From Lachnospiraceae bacterium (GTDB lineage Bacteria; Bacillota_A; Clostridia; Lachnospirales; Lachnospiraceae), in NCBI GenBank assembly GCA_024691045.1, contig JAILOC010000187.1:1-17190 (forward strand): DNA of 17,190 nt, read 5' to 3'. The translations under genes and the position numbers were made by a program. This document shows positions 1-7,000 of this stretch, piece after piece (positions within the stretch are counted from its first letter, which is position 1; each line of letters begins with the position of its first letter). The notes below the pieces were generated by a model. It was not told where the DNA came from, ran no database searches, and was given only the letters and a program-made list of their open reading frames with translations.

Positions 1-116
1 CCATCCTTGGTACGGGTTGTGTTCGCATTCGCAACGTTCTCGGATATGATATCCATCCTGTAACGCTGGGCTGTAAGGCCTGATGCGCTGATGTCAAATG
101 CCGTAAACATTCCCAT
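1..116 (-). CDS. flgC: Flagellar basal-body rod protein FlgC, N-terminal part
   Basis: FlgC forms part of the proximal rod of the flagellar basal body, in the periplasmic or cell-wall space. Only the first 38 codons are in the window; the gene runs off the left edge. The reading begins [20 protein letters not shown] and continues with [14 protein letters not shown], the N-terminal rod/hook signature (S-x-S-G-L-x-A-Q-R ... N-x-A-N-x-x-T-T-R) shared by axial flagellar proteins. The start at 116 is chosen because an AAAGGAG ribosome binding site (123-129) lies six bases upstream; an ATG two codons further in is possible but worse spaced. It follows flgB by 15 bp, as in the usual flgB-flgC-fliE rod operon, so it is probably co-transcribed from the flgB promoter. 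Confidence 0.93.
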   Translation of the reverse strand, partial: MGMFTAFDISASGLTAQRYRMDIISENVANANTTRTKD

Positions 117-131
117 AGGATACTCCTTTCA

Positions 132-521
132 TTACTTCATAACGCGCTTAAGATTATCGAACTCGGAAGAAATGCTCTTGATAAGTCCCTGATACTGAAG
201 CTGGTTGCGGGCAAGAAGAACATTCTCATTCTCTATATCCACATTATTCTTATCGGTGCGGTAAGAAAAATTTGCCGCATCGGTATAAGCACCCACTTTA
301 AGTCTGGAAAGGTTCACCTTGGAAACCTTCTCATCCATGGATTCCGTTCTGCGATATCCGAGTTCCTTCTCAAGGACGGATTCAAAATCCACATCCTGTC
401 TCTTGTAGCCCGGAGTATCGACATTGGCGATGTTGTTGGCAATGCACTGATCCCTTAGCCAGGATGCATCAGCGGCTTTTTCAAGCACGTTAATATAATC
501 AAATGCACTTGTATTGACCAT
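132..521 (-). CDS. flgB: Flagellar basal-body rod protein FlgB
   Basis: FlgB is the first proximal-rod subunit and is exported by the flagellar type III system, so it has no signal peptide. The 129-aa product has the usual family length. Near the N-terminus it carries the rod motif I-A-N-N-I-A-N-V-D-T-P-G-Y-K-R, and its C-terminal amphipathic helix (N-E-N-V-L-L-A-R-N-Q-L-Q-Y) packs with the N-terminal helix in this family. The frame stays open to a GTG at 527, but the ATG at 521 is preferred because AAAAGGAG sits about five bases before it, whereas the GTG abuts the Shine-Dalgarno. flgB is the first gene after the codY terminator and has its own promoter and a structured leader. Its position directly downstream of codY matches the Bacillus fla/che arrangement. 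Confidence 0.95.
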   Translation of the reverse strand: MVNTSAFDYINVLEKAADASWLRDQCIANNIANVDTPGYKRQDVDFESVLEKELGYRRTESMDEKVSKVNLSRLKVGAYTDAANFSYRTDKNNVDIENENVLLARNQLQYQGLIKSISSEFDNLKRVMK

Positions 522-536
522 AAACACTCCTTTTCA

Positions 537-561
537 GGCATAAAAGTCCTTCTTTTATACC
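537..561 (-). promoter_or_regulatory. flgB leader hairpin with AAGGA loop (candidate CsrA site)
   Basis: Read on the minus strand, GGTATAAAAG pairs with CTTTTATGCC (10 bp, one G-U pair) around a five-base loop AAGGA. Sixteen bases after the loop GGA, a second GGA lies inside the flgB Shine-Dalgarno (AAAAGGAG). A hairpin displaying A-N-GGA in the loop plus a second GGA in the ribosome binding site is the known layout of CsrA-repressed leaders, for example flagellin mRNA in Bacillus. The hairpin is seen directly; CsrA binding is inferred, and no csrA or fliW gene is in this window. An alternative reading is a plain structural element spacing the promoter from the ribosome binding site. Confidence 0.5.
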
Positions 562-574
562 TTACCAAATATTA

Positions 575-589
575 ATTATACTGAAAATA
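575..589. promoter_or_regulatory. Candidate CodY box over the flgB -10
   Basis: ATTATACTGAAAATA (plus strand) matches the CodY consensus AATTTTCWGAAAATT at 11 of 15 positions, including the central C-W-G and the GAAAAT half. It overlaps the flgB -10 hexamer, a repressing position. In B. subtilis CodY represses the fla/che promoter nutritionally. Four mismatches is within the range of functional boxes but also common by chance in AT-rich DNA, so this is a moderate inference supported mainly by position. Confidence 0.4.
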
Positions 590-602
590 CCAAAAAACAC
601 AA
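575..602 (-). promoter_or_regulatory. SigA-type promoter of flgB
   Basis: On the minus strand there is a -35 of TTGTGT (597-602), a 16-bp spacer and a perfect TATAAT -10 (575-580). Transcription would start near 568, leaving a leader of about 45-50 bases that contains the hairpin at 537-561. This separates flgB from codY, whose terminator lies upstream at 684-711. No SigD/FliA-type sequence was seen, which fits an early flagellar operon. Confidence 0.65.
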
Positions 603-683
603 TATCTTTTTAGATCACGGCACTTCCACCACAAAATCTTGTGTAAAAGGAAACCCTCCCCGGATCCTGCGTTTCTTGTAAAC

Positions 684-711
684 AAAAAAGGATCTACCCG
701 AAAGTAAATCC
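684..711 (-). terminator. Intrinsic terminator after codY
   Basis: On the minus strand GGATTTAC pairs with GTAGATCC (8 bp, one G-U pair) across the loop TTTCGG, followed directly by six T (684-689). It begins about 65 bases past the codY stop, and flgB has its own promoter downstream, so the two units look separately transcribed. Confidence 0.72.
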
Positions 712-776
712 CTTTAAAGTGCGTCAATCCCTTATTTTGTATATCGGCAGGGTCTGCAGAAAGACTTAGCCCGCCT

Positions 777-1565
777 TTATTTGATCCCCTGCGTAACCTT
801 CAGGGAACTGATCTCATCAAATACGTATTCATTGAGGATCTTGATATATGTACCCTTCATACCGGAGGATCTCGATTCTATGATACCGGCGCTTTCAAAC
901 TTCCTGAGCGCATTTACGATAACGCTTCTGGTAATGCCGACCCTGTCAGCGATCTTGCTGGCAACCAGTATTCCCTCATCGCCTTCAAGCTCGTCGAATA
1001 TGTGCACGATAGCTTCCATCTCTGAAAAAGAAAGAGTGCTGATAGCCGACTTTACAACGGCAATCTTCCTGCTCTCCTCCGCGCTTTCCTCGCTTACGGA
1101 ACGGAGCATCTCAAGTCCTACCACAGTGGTGCCGTACTCGAGAAGAATGATATCGTCTATGTCATATTCTTTATCGGTGCGATACACAAAAAGTGTACCA
1201 AGCCTCTCACCCGCGATCTCTATCGGAGTGATGATGGCTTTGTACATTTTCGTATCGGTCTTTTCAAAACCGAGTGTATCGAGATTTACATTTTCCTTGG
1301 TGGAAAGAACTGAAAGAAGTCTTTCATTGAGCATCTTGTCTATGAACTCACCCACATTGCCGCCGATGAGTTCCGCAATGGGCTCTTCCCCGGGAAGAAG
1401 TCCCTGACCGAGAAGCTTGCCCTTCCTGCTTATGACGATGACGCTCGAAGACAGGATATCGCGCATAACGGAGCAGATATCATTAAATACAACCTTGCTG
1501 GAATTGTTGTTGTGAAGCAGGCTTCCAATTTTTCTCGTTTTATCAAGAAGCTGTACACTACTCAT
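777..1565 (-). CDS. codY: GTP-sensing global transcriptional repressor CodY
   Basis: CodY is a cytoplasmic dimeric repressor that responds to GTP and branched-chain amino acids and controls amino-acid metabolism, competence and motility genes in Firmicutes. The 262-aa product has the family length (about 259 in B. subtilis). Residues about 1-155 form the GAF effector-binding domain. The C-terminal winged helix-turn-helix is unmistakable: A-S-K-I-A-D-R-V-G-I-T-R-S-V-I-V-N-A-L-R-K (202-222), then E-S-A-G-I-I-E-S-R-S and G-M-K-G-T-Y-I-K. The ATG at 1565 has GGAGG five bases upstream. The gene has its own promoter with a near-consensus CodY box beside it, so autoregulation is likely. It lies between topA and flgB and ends at a terminator. 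The xerC-type recombinase and hslUV genes found between topA and codY in Bacillus are absent here. Confidence 0.98.
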   Translation of the reverse strand: MSSVQLLDKTRKIGSLLHNNNSSKVVFNDICSVMRDILSSSVIVISRKGKLLGQGLLPGEEPIAELIGGNVGEFIDKMLNERLLSVLSTKENVNLDTLGFEKTDTKMYKAIITPIEIAGERLGTLFVYRTDKEYDIDDIILLEYGTTVVGLEMLRSVSEESAEESRKIAVVKSAISTLSFSEMEAIVHIFDELEGDEGILVASKIADRVGITRSVIVNALRKFESAGIIESRSSGMKGTYIKILNEYVFDEISSLKVTQGIK

Positions 1566-1607
1566 ATCCGCCTCCGCAAAATAAATGCAAGATTACGATA
1601 CGGAGTG

Positions 1608-1636
1608 ATTATATCAGATAAATATGCTCTTTACAA
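1608..1636 (-). promoter_or_regulatory. SigA-type promoter of codY
   Basis: Minus strand: -35 TTGTAA (1631-1636), 17-bp spacer, -10 TATAAT (1608-1613). The spacing is ideal. The predicted start is near 1601, giving a leader of about 36 bases before the codY ATG. topA has no convincing terminator upstream, so read-through from topA may add to expression. Confidence 0.78.
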
Positions 1637-1640
1637 TGCA

Positions 1641-1655
1641 AATTTTCAGAAATTT
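1641..1655. promoter_or_regulatory. CodY box upstream of the codY promoter
   Basis: AATTTTCAGAAATTT on the plus strand matches the CodY consensus AATTTTCWGAAAATT at 14 of 15 positions. It ends four bases upstream of the codY -35 hexamer. The location next to the codY promoter suggests direct autoregulation, which is known in several Firmicutes. The match is seen directly; binding is inferred. Confidence 0.75.
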
Positions 1656-1699
1656 TGGTACATTTCTATAAACTTTTCAAATATTCAGTGAATTATATA

Positions 1700-3772
1700 T
1701 CACTCTTCGCTTTCGAGATTTTCGGAATGGCCGCATTCCTTGTCGGAGCAGACGGCCTTCCTGCCCTTGATGACCATGAACTTTCCGCACTTGGGGCAGG
1801 GCTTCTTCGCGGGTCTGTCCCAGCTCATGAACTCACAATCGGGATATCCGAGGCATCCGTAATACTTTCTTCCCTTTCTGGTGATCTTGATTACGATCTC
1901 ATTTCCGCAGGAAGGACAATTGATGCCGGTCTTCTCGTAATAGGGCTTGGTGTTCTTGCACTCGGGATAGCCGGGGCACGCAAGGAACTTTCCGGAAGGA
2001 CCGTACTTGATAACGAGCTTTCTTCCGCACTTCTCGCATACTTCATCCGACTCTTCTTCCTTGATCTCGATCTTCTCGAGCTCCTCGTTCGCATGATCGA
2101 CGGATTCCTTAAGATCGGGATAGAAATTCCTGATGACAGTCTTCCACTTTACTTCGCCCTCTTCGACACCGTCCAGGAGGCCTTCGATATTAGCGGTGAA
2201 CTTCGCATCTACGATCGAAGGAAATGCCTGGCTCATAAGATCGTCAACAGCATGTCCGATATCGGTGACATACAGATTCTTCTGCTCCTTGGTCACATAA
2301 CGCCTCTTGATGAGCGTGGTGATGGTGGGAGCATAGGTGCTGGGACGTCCGATGCCCTGCTCTTCGAGAGCTCTTACGAGCGAGCTTTCGGTGTAATGAG
2401 CGGGAGGCTGTGTGAAGTGCTGTCTGGGATCGAGGTCGCTGAGCGTAAGGACCGACTTTTCGCTTACGGCTGAATCGAGGCTCTTTTCATCCTCGGTATC
2501 GTCGGCCTGGATATAGACCTTCCTGTAGCCTTCGAAGGTAAGTCTGCTTGATGAAACGGTAAATATATGCTTTCCTGCAGCTATCCTGATCGAAAGCGTC
2601 TCGTAAACCGCGGGAGTCATGCGGCTTGCAAGGAACCTCTGCCAGATGAGCTTGTAGAGTCTGTACTGATCCCTTGAGAGCTGTCCCTTAAGTGATTCGG
2701 GCTCTCTTGTAAGGAGTGTGGGTCTGATGGCTTCGTGTGCATCCTGGATCCTCTTGCCGGAATCGGCATCGGATGAAACCTCGGCGATGTACTCGGATGA
2801 GAAATTGTCCGCAAGATATTTGGATGCCTGAGCCTGAGCCTCATCGGAAACTCTGGTCGAATCGGTTCTCAGGTAGGAAATGAGACCTACAGTGCCCTCT
2901 CCCTTTATCTCGATTCCTTCATAGAGCTGCTGAGCTACGCTCATCGTCTTGGAGGTGGAGAAATTGAGGGTCTTGCCGGCTTCCTGCTGAAGCGTTGATG
3001 TGGTGAAGGGAAGAGGTGCCTTCTTCTGTCTTGTTCCGGTGGTGACTTCGGTAACCACGAACTTCTCGCCCTTTACCTCGGACATTATCTTTTCAACTTC
3101 GGATTTGGAGGTCAGACTCTTCTTGGTCTGGTCCTCTCCGTAGTATTTGGCGGTGAGGGGTTTCTTTTCACCCTTGATGTCAAGGATCGCATCGAGGGTC
3201 CAGTATTCCTCGGGAATGAATGCATCGATCTCATTTTCCCTGTCGCATACCATGTGGAGCGCCGCTGACTGTACACGCCCTGCGGAAAGTCCGCGCTTAA
3301 CCTTGACCCACATAACGGGTGAAATGCTGTAGCCGACAACACGGTCGATGACACGTCTTGCCTGCTGAGCATCAACAAGGTTCATATCGATCTCCCTGGG
3401 ATGCTTAAGGGATTCCTTGACCGCATTCTTGGTGATCTCGTTGAAGGTGATCCTGTAGCACTTCTTACTGCCGAGATTGAGTGCGGCGTAAAGGTGCCAG
3501 CTGATCGCTTCTCCCTCACGGTCAGGGTCCGTTGCGAGATATATATTGTCAGCCTTCTTGACTTCCTTCCTCAGGGCAGCGAGAATATCGCCCTTACCTC
3601 TGATGGTGATGTACTTAGGCTCAAAATCATTATCGATATCGATTCCCATGGAGCTCTTGGGGAGATCGCGAACATGGCCCTGGGATGCTGTAACCTCATA
3701 TCCCGAGCCAAGGAACTTTTTGATCGTCTTGACCTTTGCAGGCGACTCTACTATTACAAGATTCTTTGCCAT
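1700..3772 (-). CDS. topA: DNA topoisomerase I (type IA)
   Basis: TopA relaxes negative supercoils through a transient 5'-phosphotyrosine single-strand break. The 690-aa product shows the TOPRIM domain at the N-terminus (V-I-V-E-S-P-A-K with Glu9; T-D-P-D-R-E-G-E, 81-88). The active-site motif G-L-I-S-Y-L-R-T-D-S-T-R has the catalytic Tyr at 300. Three C-terminal four-cysteine zinc ribbons follow (C579/582/599/605, C619/622/640/646, C659/662/675/680). The frame is open to an earlier ATG at 3790, but the ATG at 3772 gives the canonical MAKNLVIVESPAK start and has GGAGGA (3779-3784) six bases upstream. It has its own promoter. The stop is 134 bp before codY and no strong terminator was seen between them. 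Confidence 0.98.
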   Translation of the reverse strand: MAKNLVIVESPAKVKTIKKFLGSGYEVTASQGHVRDLPKSSMGIDIDNDFEPKYITIRGKGDILAALRKEVKKADNIYLATDPDREGEAISWHLYAALNLGSKKCYRITFNEITKNAVKESLKHPREIDMNLVDAQQARRVIDRVVGYSISPVMWVKVKRGLSAGRVQSAALHMVCDRENEIDAFIPEEYWTLDAILDIKGEKKPLTAKYYGEDQTKKSLTSKSEVEKIMSEVKGEKFVVTEVTTGTRQKKAPLPFTTSTLQQEAGKTLNFSTSKTMSVAQQLYEGIEIKGEGTVGLISYLRTDSTRVSDEAQAQASKYLADNFSSEYIAEVSSDADSGKRIQDAHEAIRPTLLTREPESLKGQLSRDQYRLYKLIWQRFLASRMTPAVYETLSIRIAAGKHIFTVSSSRLTFEGYRKVYIQADDTEDEKSLDSAVSEKSVLTLSDLDPRQHFTQPPAHYTESSLVRALEEQGIGRPSTYAPTITTLIKRRYVTKEQKNLYVTDIGHAVDDLMSQAFPSIVDAKFTANIEGLLDGVEEGEVKWKTVIRNFYPDLKESVDHANEELEKIEIKEEESDEVCEKCGRKLVIKYGPSGKFLACPGYPECKNTKPYYEKTGINCPSCGNEIVIKITRKGRKYYGCLGYPDCEFMSWDRPAKKPCPKCGKFMVIKGRKAVCSDKECGHSENLESEE

Positions 3773-3811
3773 GAAAAATCCTCCGGGCATTTTTTAAACC
3801 AAACGTAAAGA

Positions 3812-3840
3812 TATATACAACAAAAAATATAAAATTGCAA
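3812..3840 (-). promoter_or_regulatory. SigA-type promoter of topA
   Basis: Minus strand: -35 TTGCAA (3835-3840), 17-bp spacer, -10 TATATA (3812-3817), about 40 bases before the topA ATG at 3772. The surrounding DNA is very AT-rich, so chance matches are easy, but the spacing and position suit topA. Confidence 0.55.
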
Positions 3841-3856
3841 ATCTATTTATTTGGAA

Positions 3857-3889
3857 GAAAAAGAACCATCCCCCTGTTTCACTTTTCAC
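3857..3889. repeat. Possible copy of a dispersed GAACCRTCCCCCTGT-type repeat
   Basis: The plus strand reads AAGAACCATCCCCCTGTTTC (3861-3880) and then acttttcac. From memory this resembles a short dispersed intergenic motif of Firmicutes (GAACCGTCCCC followed by TGT) often found near IS200/Y1-type transposases. It sits between the tRNA-Glu terminator and the topA promoter, in no gene, and its C-rich run stands out in AT-rich surroundings. Only this single copy was seen in the window, so the repeat status cannot be shown from this sequence. Confidence 0.4.
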
Positions 3890-3890
3890 G

Positions 3891-3923
3891 AAAAAAAGAT
3901 CCGCATACGATAGTATGCAGATC
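3891..3923 (-). terminator. Intrinsic terminator after tRNA-Glu
   Basis: On the minus strand GATCTGCATAC pairs with GTATGCGGATC (11 bp, one U-G pair) across a four-base loop TATC, followed by seven T (3891-3897). It starts six bases after the tRNA 3' end, so the tRNA is a single-gene transcript. Confidence 0.9.
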
Positions 3924-3929
3924 CCTGAG

Positions 3930-4001
3930 CAGCTGGTAGGGGAATCGAACCCCTGTTTCCGCCGTGAGAGGGCGGCGTCTTAACCGCTTGACCAACCAGC
4001 C
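3930..4001 (-). tRNA. tRNA-Glu (anticodon CUC)
   Basis: The minus strand folds into a standard 72-nt cloverleaf. The acceptor 5' strand GGCTGGT pairs with ACCAGCT, giving a G1-U72 wobble at the top, with discriminator G73. The D-arm is GTCAAGCGGTTAAGAC. The anticodon stem CCGCC/GGCGG encloses the loop CTCTCAC, giving anticodon CUC, which reads GAG. The variable loop has four bases and the T-arm is AGGGG-TTCGATT-CCCCT. CCA is not encoded. Most bacterial genomes rely mainly on tRNA-Glu(UUC), so this is probably an additional GAG-specific isoacceptor. It has its own promoter and terminator between polC and topA. Confidence 0.95.
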
Positions 4002-4035
4002 ATATGCAAGCCGCTTTCATTTGTGCGACTTGCTT

Positions 4036-4064
4036 ATATTACAATAAGACAATGCAAAATGCAA
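4036..4064 (-). promoter_or_regulatory. SigA-type promoter of tRNA-Glu
   Basis: Minus strand: -35 TTGCAT (4059-4064), 17-bp spacer, -10 TAATAT (4036-4041), placing the start about 7 bases downstream and roughly 28 bases before the mature tRNA 5' end. It lies right after the polC stop codon. Confidence 0.6.
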
Positions 4065-4088
4065 GAAAAAAATTTTTAGATCTTCAGA

Positions 4089-7000
4089 TCACTCACCGAA
4101 CATATCGAAAATGCTCATCTGGTTCGATTCGGGAATATCTCCCAGGATCCCGAGGCTCTTCAGCTTCTCGGTAACGGTTCCGGACGCCTTGGTCCTGGTC
4201 CTGAAATCCTCGCAGCTGATAAACTTGCCCCTCTTTCCTTCGAATGCGATAGCTTCCGCAACGGATGCACCGAGTCCGTCGATACTGGTAAGAGCCGGCA
4301 TGATCCTGCCGTCTATTACCTGGAACTGCTTGGCCTTTACAAGAGAAAGGTCTATCGGCATGAACTCAAAGCCTCTTGCATGCATCTCCTGTACAATCCT
4401 TAAGTCCGACATCTGATCGACCTGGGTATTGGAAAGCTTGGGTGCGTTCTTGTCCTTGTCGGAGGTTTCCTTTATCTTCTTAAGCTCCTCAAGGTTGGCT
4501 TCAACATGTGCCTTTCCCAGACACATGACCTCATAGCTGAACGCCTTTGCCCTGATGCTGTAATACGCCGCATAGTATTCGAGCGGGTAGTTGATCTTGC
4601 AGTATGCTATCCTCCACGCCATCATGACGTATGCAGCGGCATGGGCTCTCGGGAACATGTACTCTATGCGTTCGCAGGACCAGATATACCAGTCGGGAAC
4701 TTCGCATTTGTCCATGTCGGCCTTCCACTCGGGCCAGTCCTTGAACGTGATCTCACCCTGTGCGTTACGGCTTCCGGCAACCTTGCCCTTTCTTACAGCC
4801 TCCATGATGTTGAAAGCCTCCTCGGATTCAACTCCCTTGCCGATCAGATAGGTCATTATATCGTCACGTGTACATATGGCCGTCGAAATGTCCGCGGTTC
4901 CGTTTGCAATCAGAACCTCAGCATTGTTCTGCCATACATTGGTTCCGTGTGAAAGACCGGATATCCTGACAAGATCCGAGAACATCTTGGGCTTAGCCTG
5001 CAGGACAAGGTTTATCGCAAAGTCGGTACCAAATTCAGGAATTCCGAGGCATCCAAGCTTGCATCCTCCGATATCATCGGGAGTGATGCCGAGTGCTTCG
5101 GTATTCTGGAAAAGAGTCATTACCTTCTTGTCATCAAGAGGGATATCCCTGATCGGATCGAAGCCGATCAGATCCTGGAGCATTCTGATCATTGTGGGAT
5201 CATCGTGTCCGAGTATATCGAGCTTGAGCAGGTTATGGTCGATGGAGTGATAATCGAAGTGAGTCGTTATCGTATCCGTCGTCATATCGTTAGCGGGATG
5301 CTGGACGGGCGTGAAGGTATTGATGTCCTCACCGTTCGGAAGAACAACGATTCCGCCTGGATGCTGACCGGTACTTCTCTTAACACCCATGCATCCGTTC
5401 TGAAGGAATTCAACCTCAGCGTTTCTTCTGTGCACTCCGCGCTTTTCGTAGAATTTCTTGATGAAGCCGAATGCCGTCTTGTCCGCAACGGTACCCACGG
5501 TACCCGCACGGAAGGTCTGACCTGTACCAAAGATAACTTCGGTGTATTTATGTGCCTTGGCCTGATATTCGCCGGAGAAGTTAAGGTCGATATCGGGCTC
5601 CTTGTTACCCTTGAATCCGAGGAAGGTCTCAAAGGGTATATCAAAGCCTTCCTTGCAGAGCGGCTTGCCGCAGTTCGGACAATTGCGGTCAGGCATATCC
5701 ACTCCCGCTTTTCCGCGGAACTTAAGAACCTCTTCCGAATCAAAATCATAGAAGTGGCACTCCGAACAATAATAGTGCGGAACAAGAGGATTAACCTCCG
5801 TGATTCCCGCCATGGTCGCGACAAATGAGCTTCCGACCGATCCTCTCGAGCCTACGAGATATCCGTCCTCCACCGATTTCCAAACGAGCTTTTGCGCGAT
5901 TATGTACATGACGGCGAATCCGTTTGAAATGATCGATTTAAGTTCCCTTTCAAGACGCTCCGTTACGATCGGAGGAAGGTCCGGACCGTAGATCTCGTGA
6001 GCCCTGTTGTAACAGATCTGCTCGAGCATCTTGTCAGAATCGGGAATGACGGGAGGACATTTGTCCGGTCTTACGGGCGAAATGCATTCGCACATATCCG
6101 CGATCATGTTGGAGTTCCTTATAACGATCTCATCAGCCTTCTGCGTTCCGAGAAAAGAAAACTCTTCGAGCATCTCCTCCGTCGTCCTGAAGTATAAAGG
6201 TGCGGTGGGAGGAAGGATCCTGTCGCGGTTTTCACTCTTTGAATCGTAGATGACATCCCGGTAGATCGCATCGTCCGGATCGAGGAAATACACATCTCCC
6301 GTAGCGACGACGGGCTTTTTAAACTGCTTTCCGAGTTCGGTAACTACCCTTACGATATCGCGGATGTCGTCGATCGAACCAATATTCGGATAGTGCCCGC
6401 TTTCGACCATGAATTCGTAAACCGAAGGCGGCTGCACTTCGAGGAAATCATAGAAAGATACAACATTCGATATCTGCTCGGAGGTATGGCCTTCAAGCAG
6501 AGCATCCATAAGCTCTCCGTTGTGATTGCCGCTTCCGATGATGAGACCTTCACGGTACTTTTCGACGAGAGATTTGGGTATCTTCGGGAACCTGTTAAAG
6601 TATGTAAGATGCGACTGCGAAACAAGCGTGTAGAGATGCACTCTTCCAAGTTCGTTCTTCGCAAGGATCGTACAGCGCGAGGGACGAAGCTTTGAGATCG
6701 CCGACGCACTTGATGCCCCCTTTTTGTTGACATCATCGAGCGTCTTCATTCCCTCATCCTTAAGCTGCTCGAGCATCTTCACGAAAATATGCGCGGTACA
6801 CTCCGCATCATCGACAGCCCTGTGGTGATGTCCGAGCTCAACGCCGAGCGCCTTGGCAACCGCATCGAGAGTAAACTTCGAGTGACCGGGAAGCTGAACC
6901 CTCGAAAGAGGAAGCGTATCGATATATACGGGATCTGCGGGAGTTCCGAGCTCGCGGCATTTTTCCTTAACGAAGTTGACGTCGAATTCCGCATTGTGCG

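Noticed and set aside
600..683. Small gene or RNA between the codY terminator and the flgB promoter
   Set aside because: No open frame with a start and ribosome binding site; only a weak five-base-pair CACAA/TTGTG hairpin was seen.
1572..1605. Anti-Shine-Dalgarno pairing in the codY leader (CTCCG at the transcript start with CGGAG of the ribosome binding site)
   Set aside because: Only five base pairs around a loop of more than 25 bases, and the 5' arm may fall at or before the transcription start.
1696..1716. Hairpin at the topA stop (AGTGA...TCACT) as a topA terminator
   Set aside because: A five-base-pair AT-flanked stem without a following T run; not a convincing terminator.
1655..2473. 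Long plus-strand open frame (272 codons) antisense to topA
   Set aside because: It lies opposite the zinc-ribbon end of topA, has no family motifs, and is explained by codon bias of the minus-strand gene. The same holds for the long plus-strand frames opposite codY (781-1407), polC (5205-5828, 7296-7814), comM (11243-11975) and amrS (15704-16168).
4066..4091. Possible terminator right after polC
   Set aside because: On the minus strand GATC-TGAA-GATC followed by A-rich then seven T is only a four-base-pair stem; too weak to call. The tRNA promoter follows immediately.
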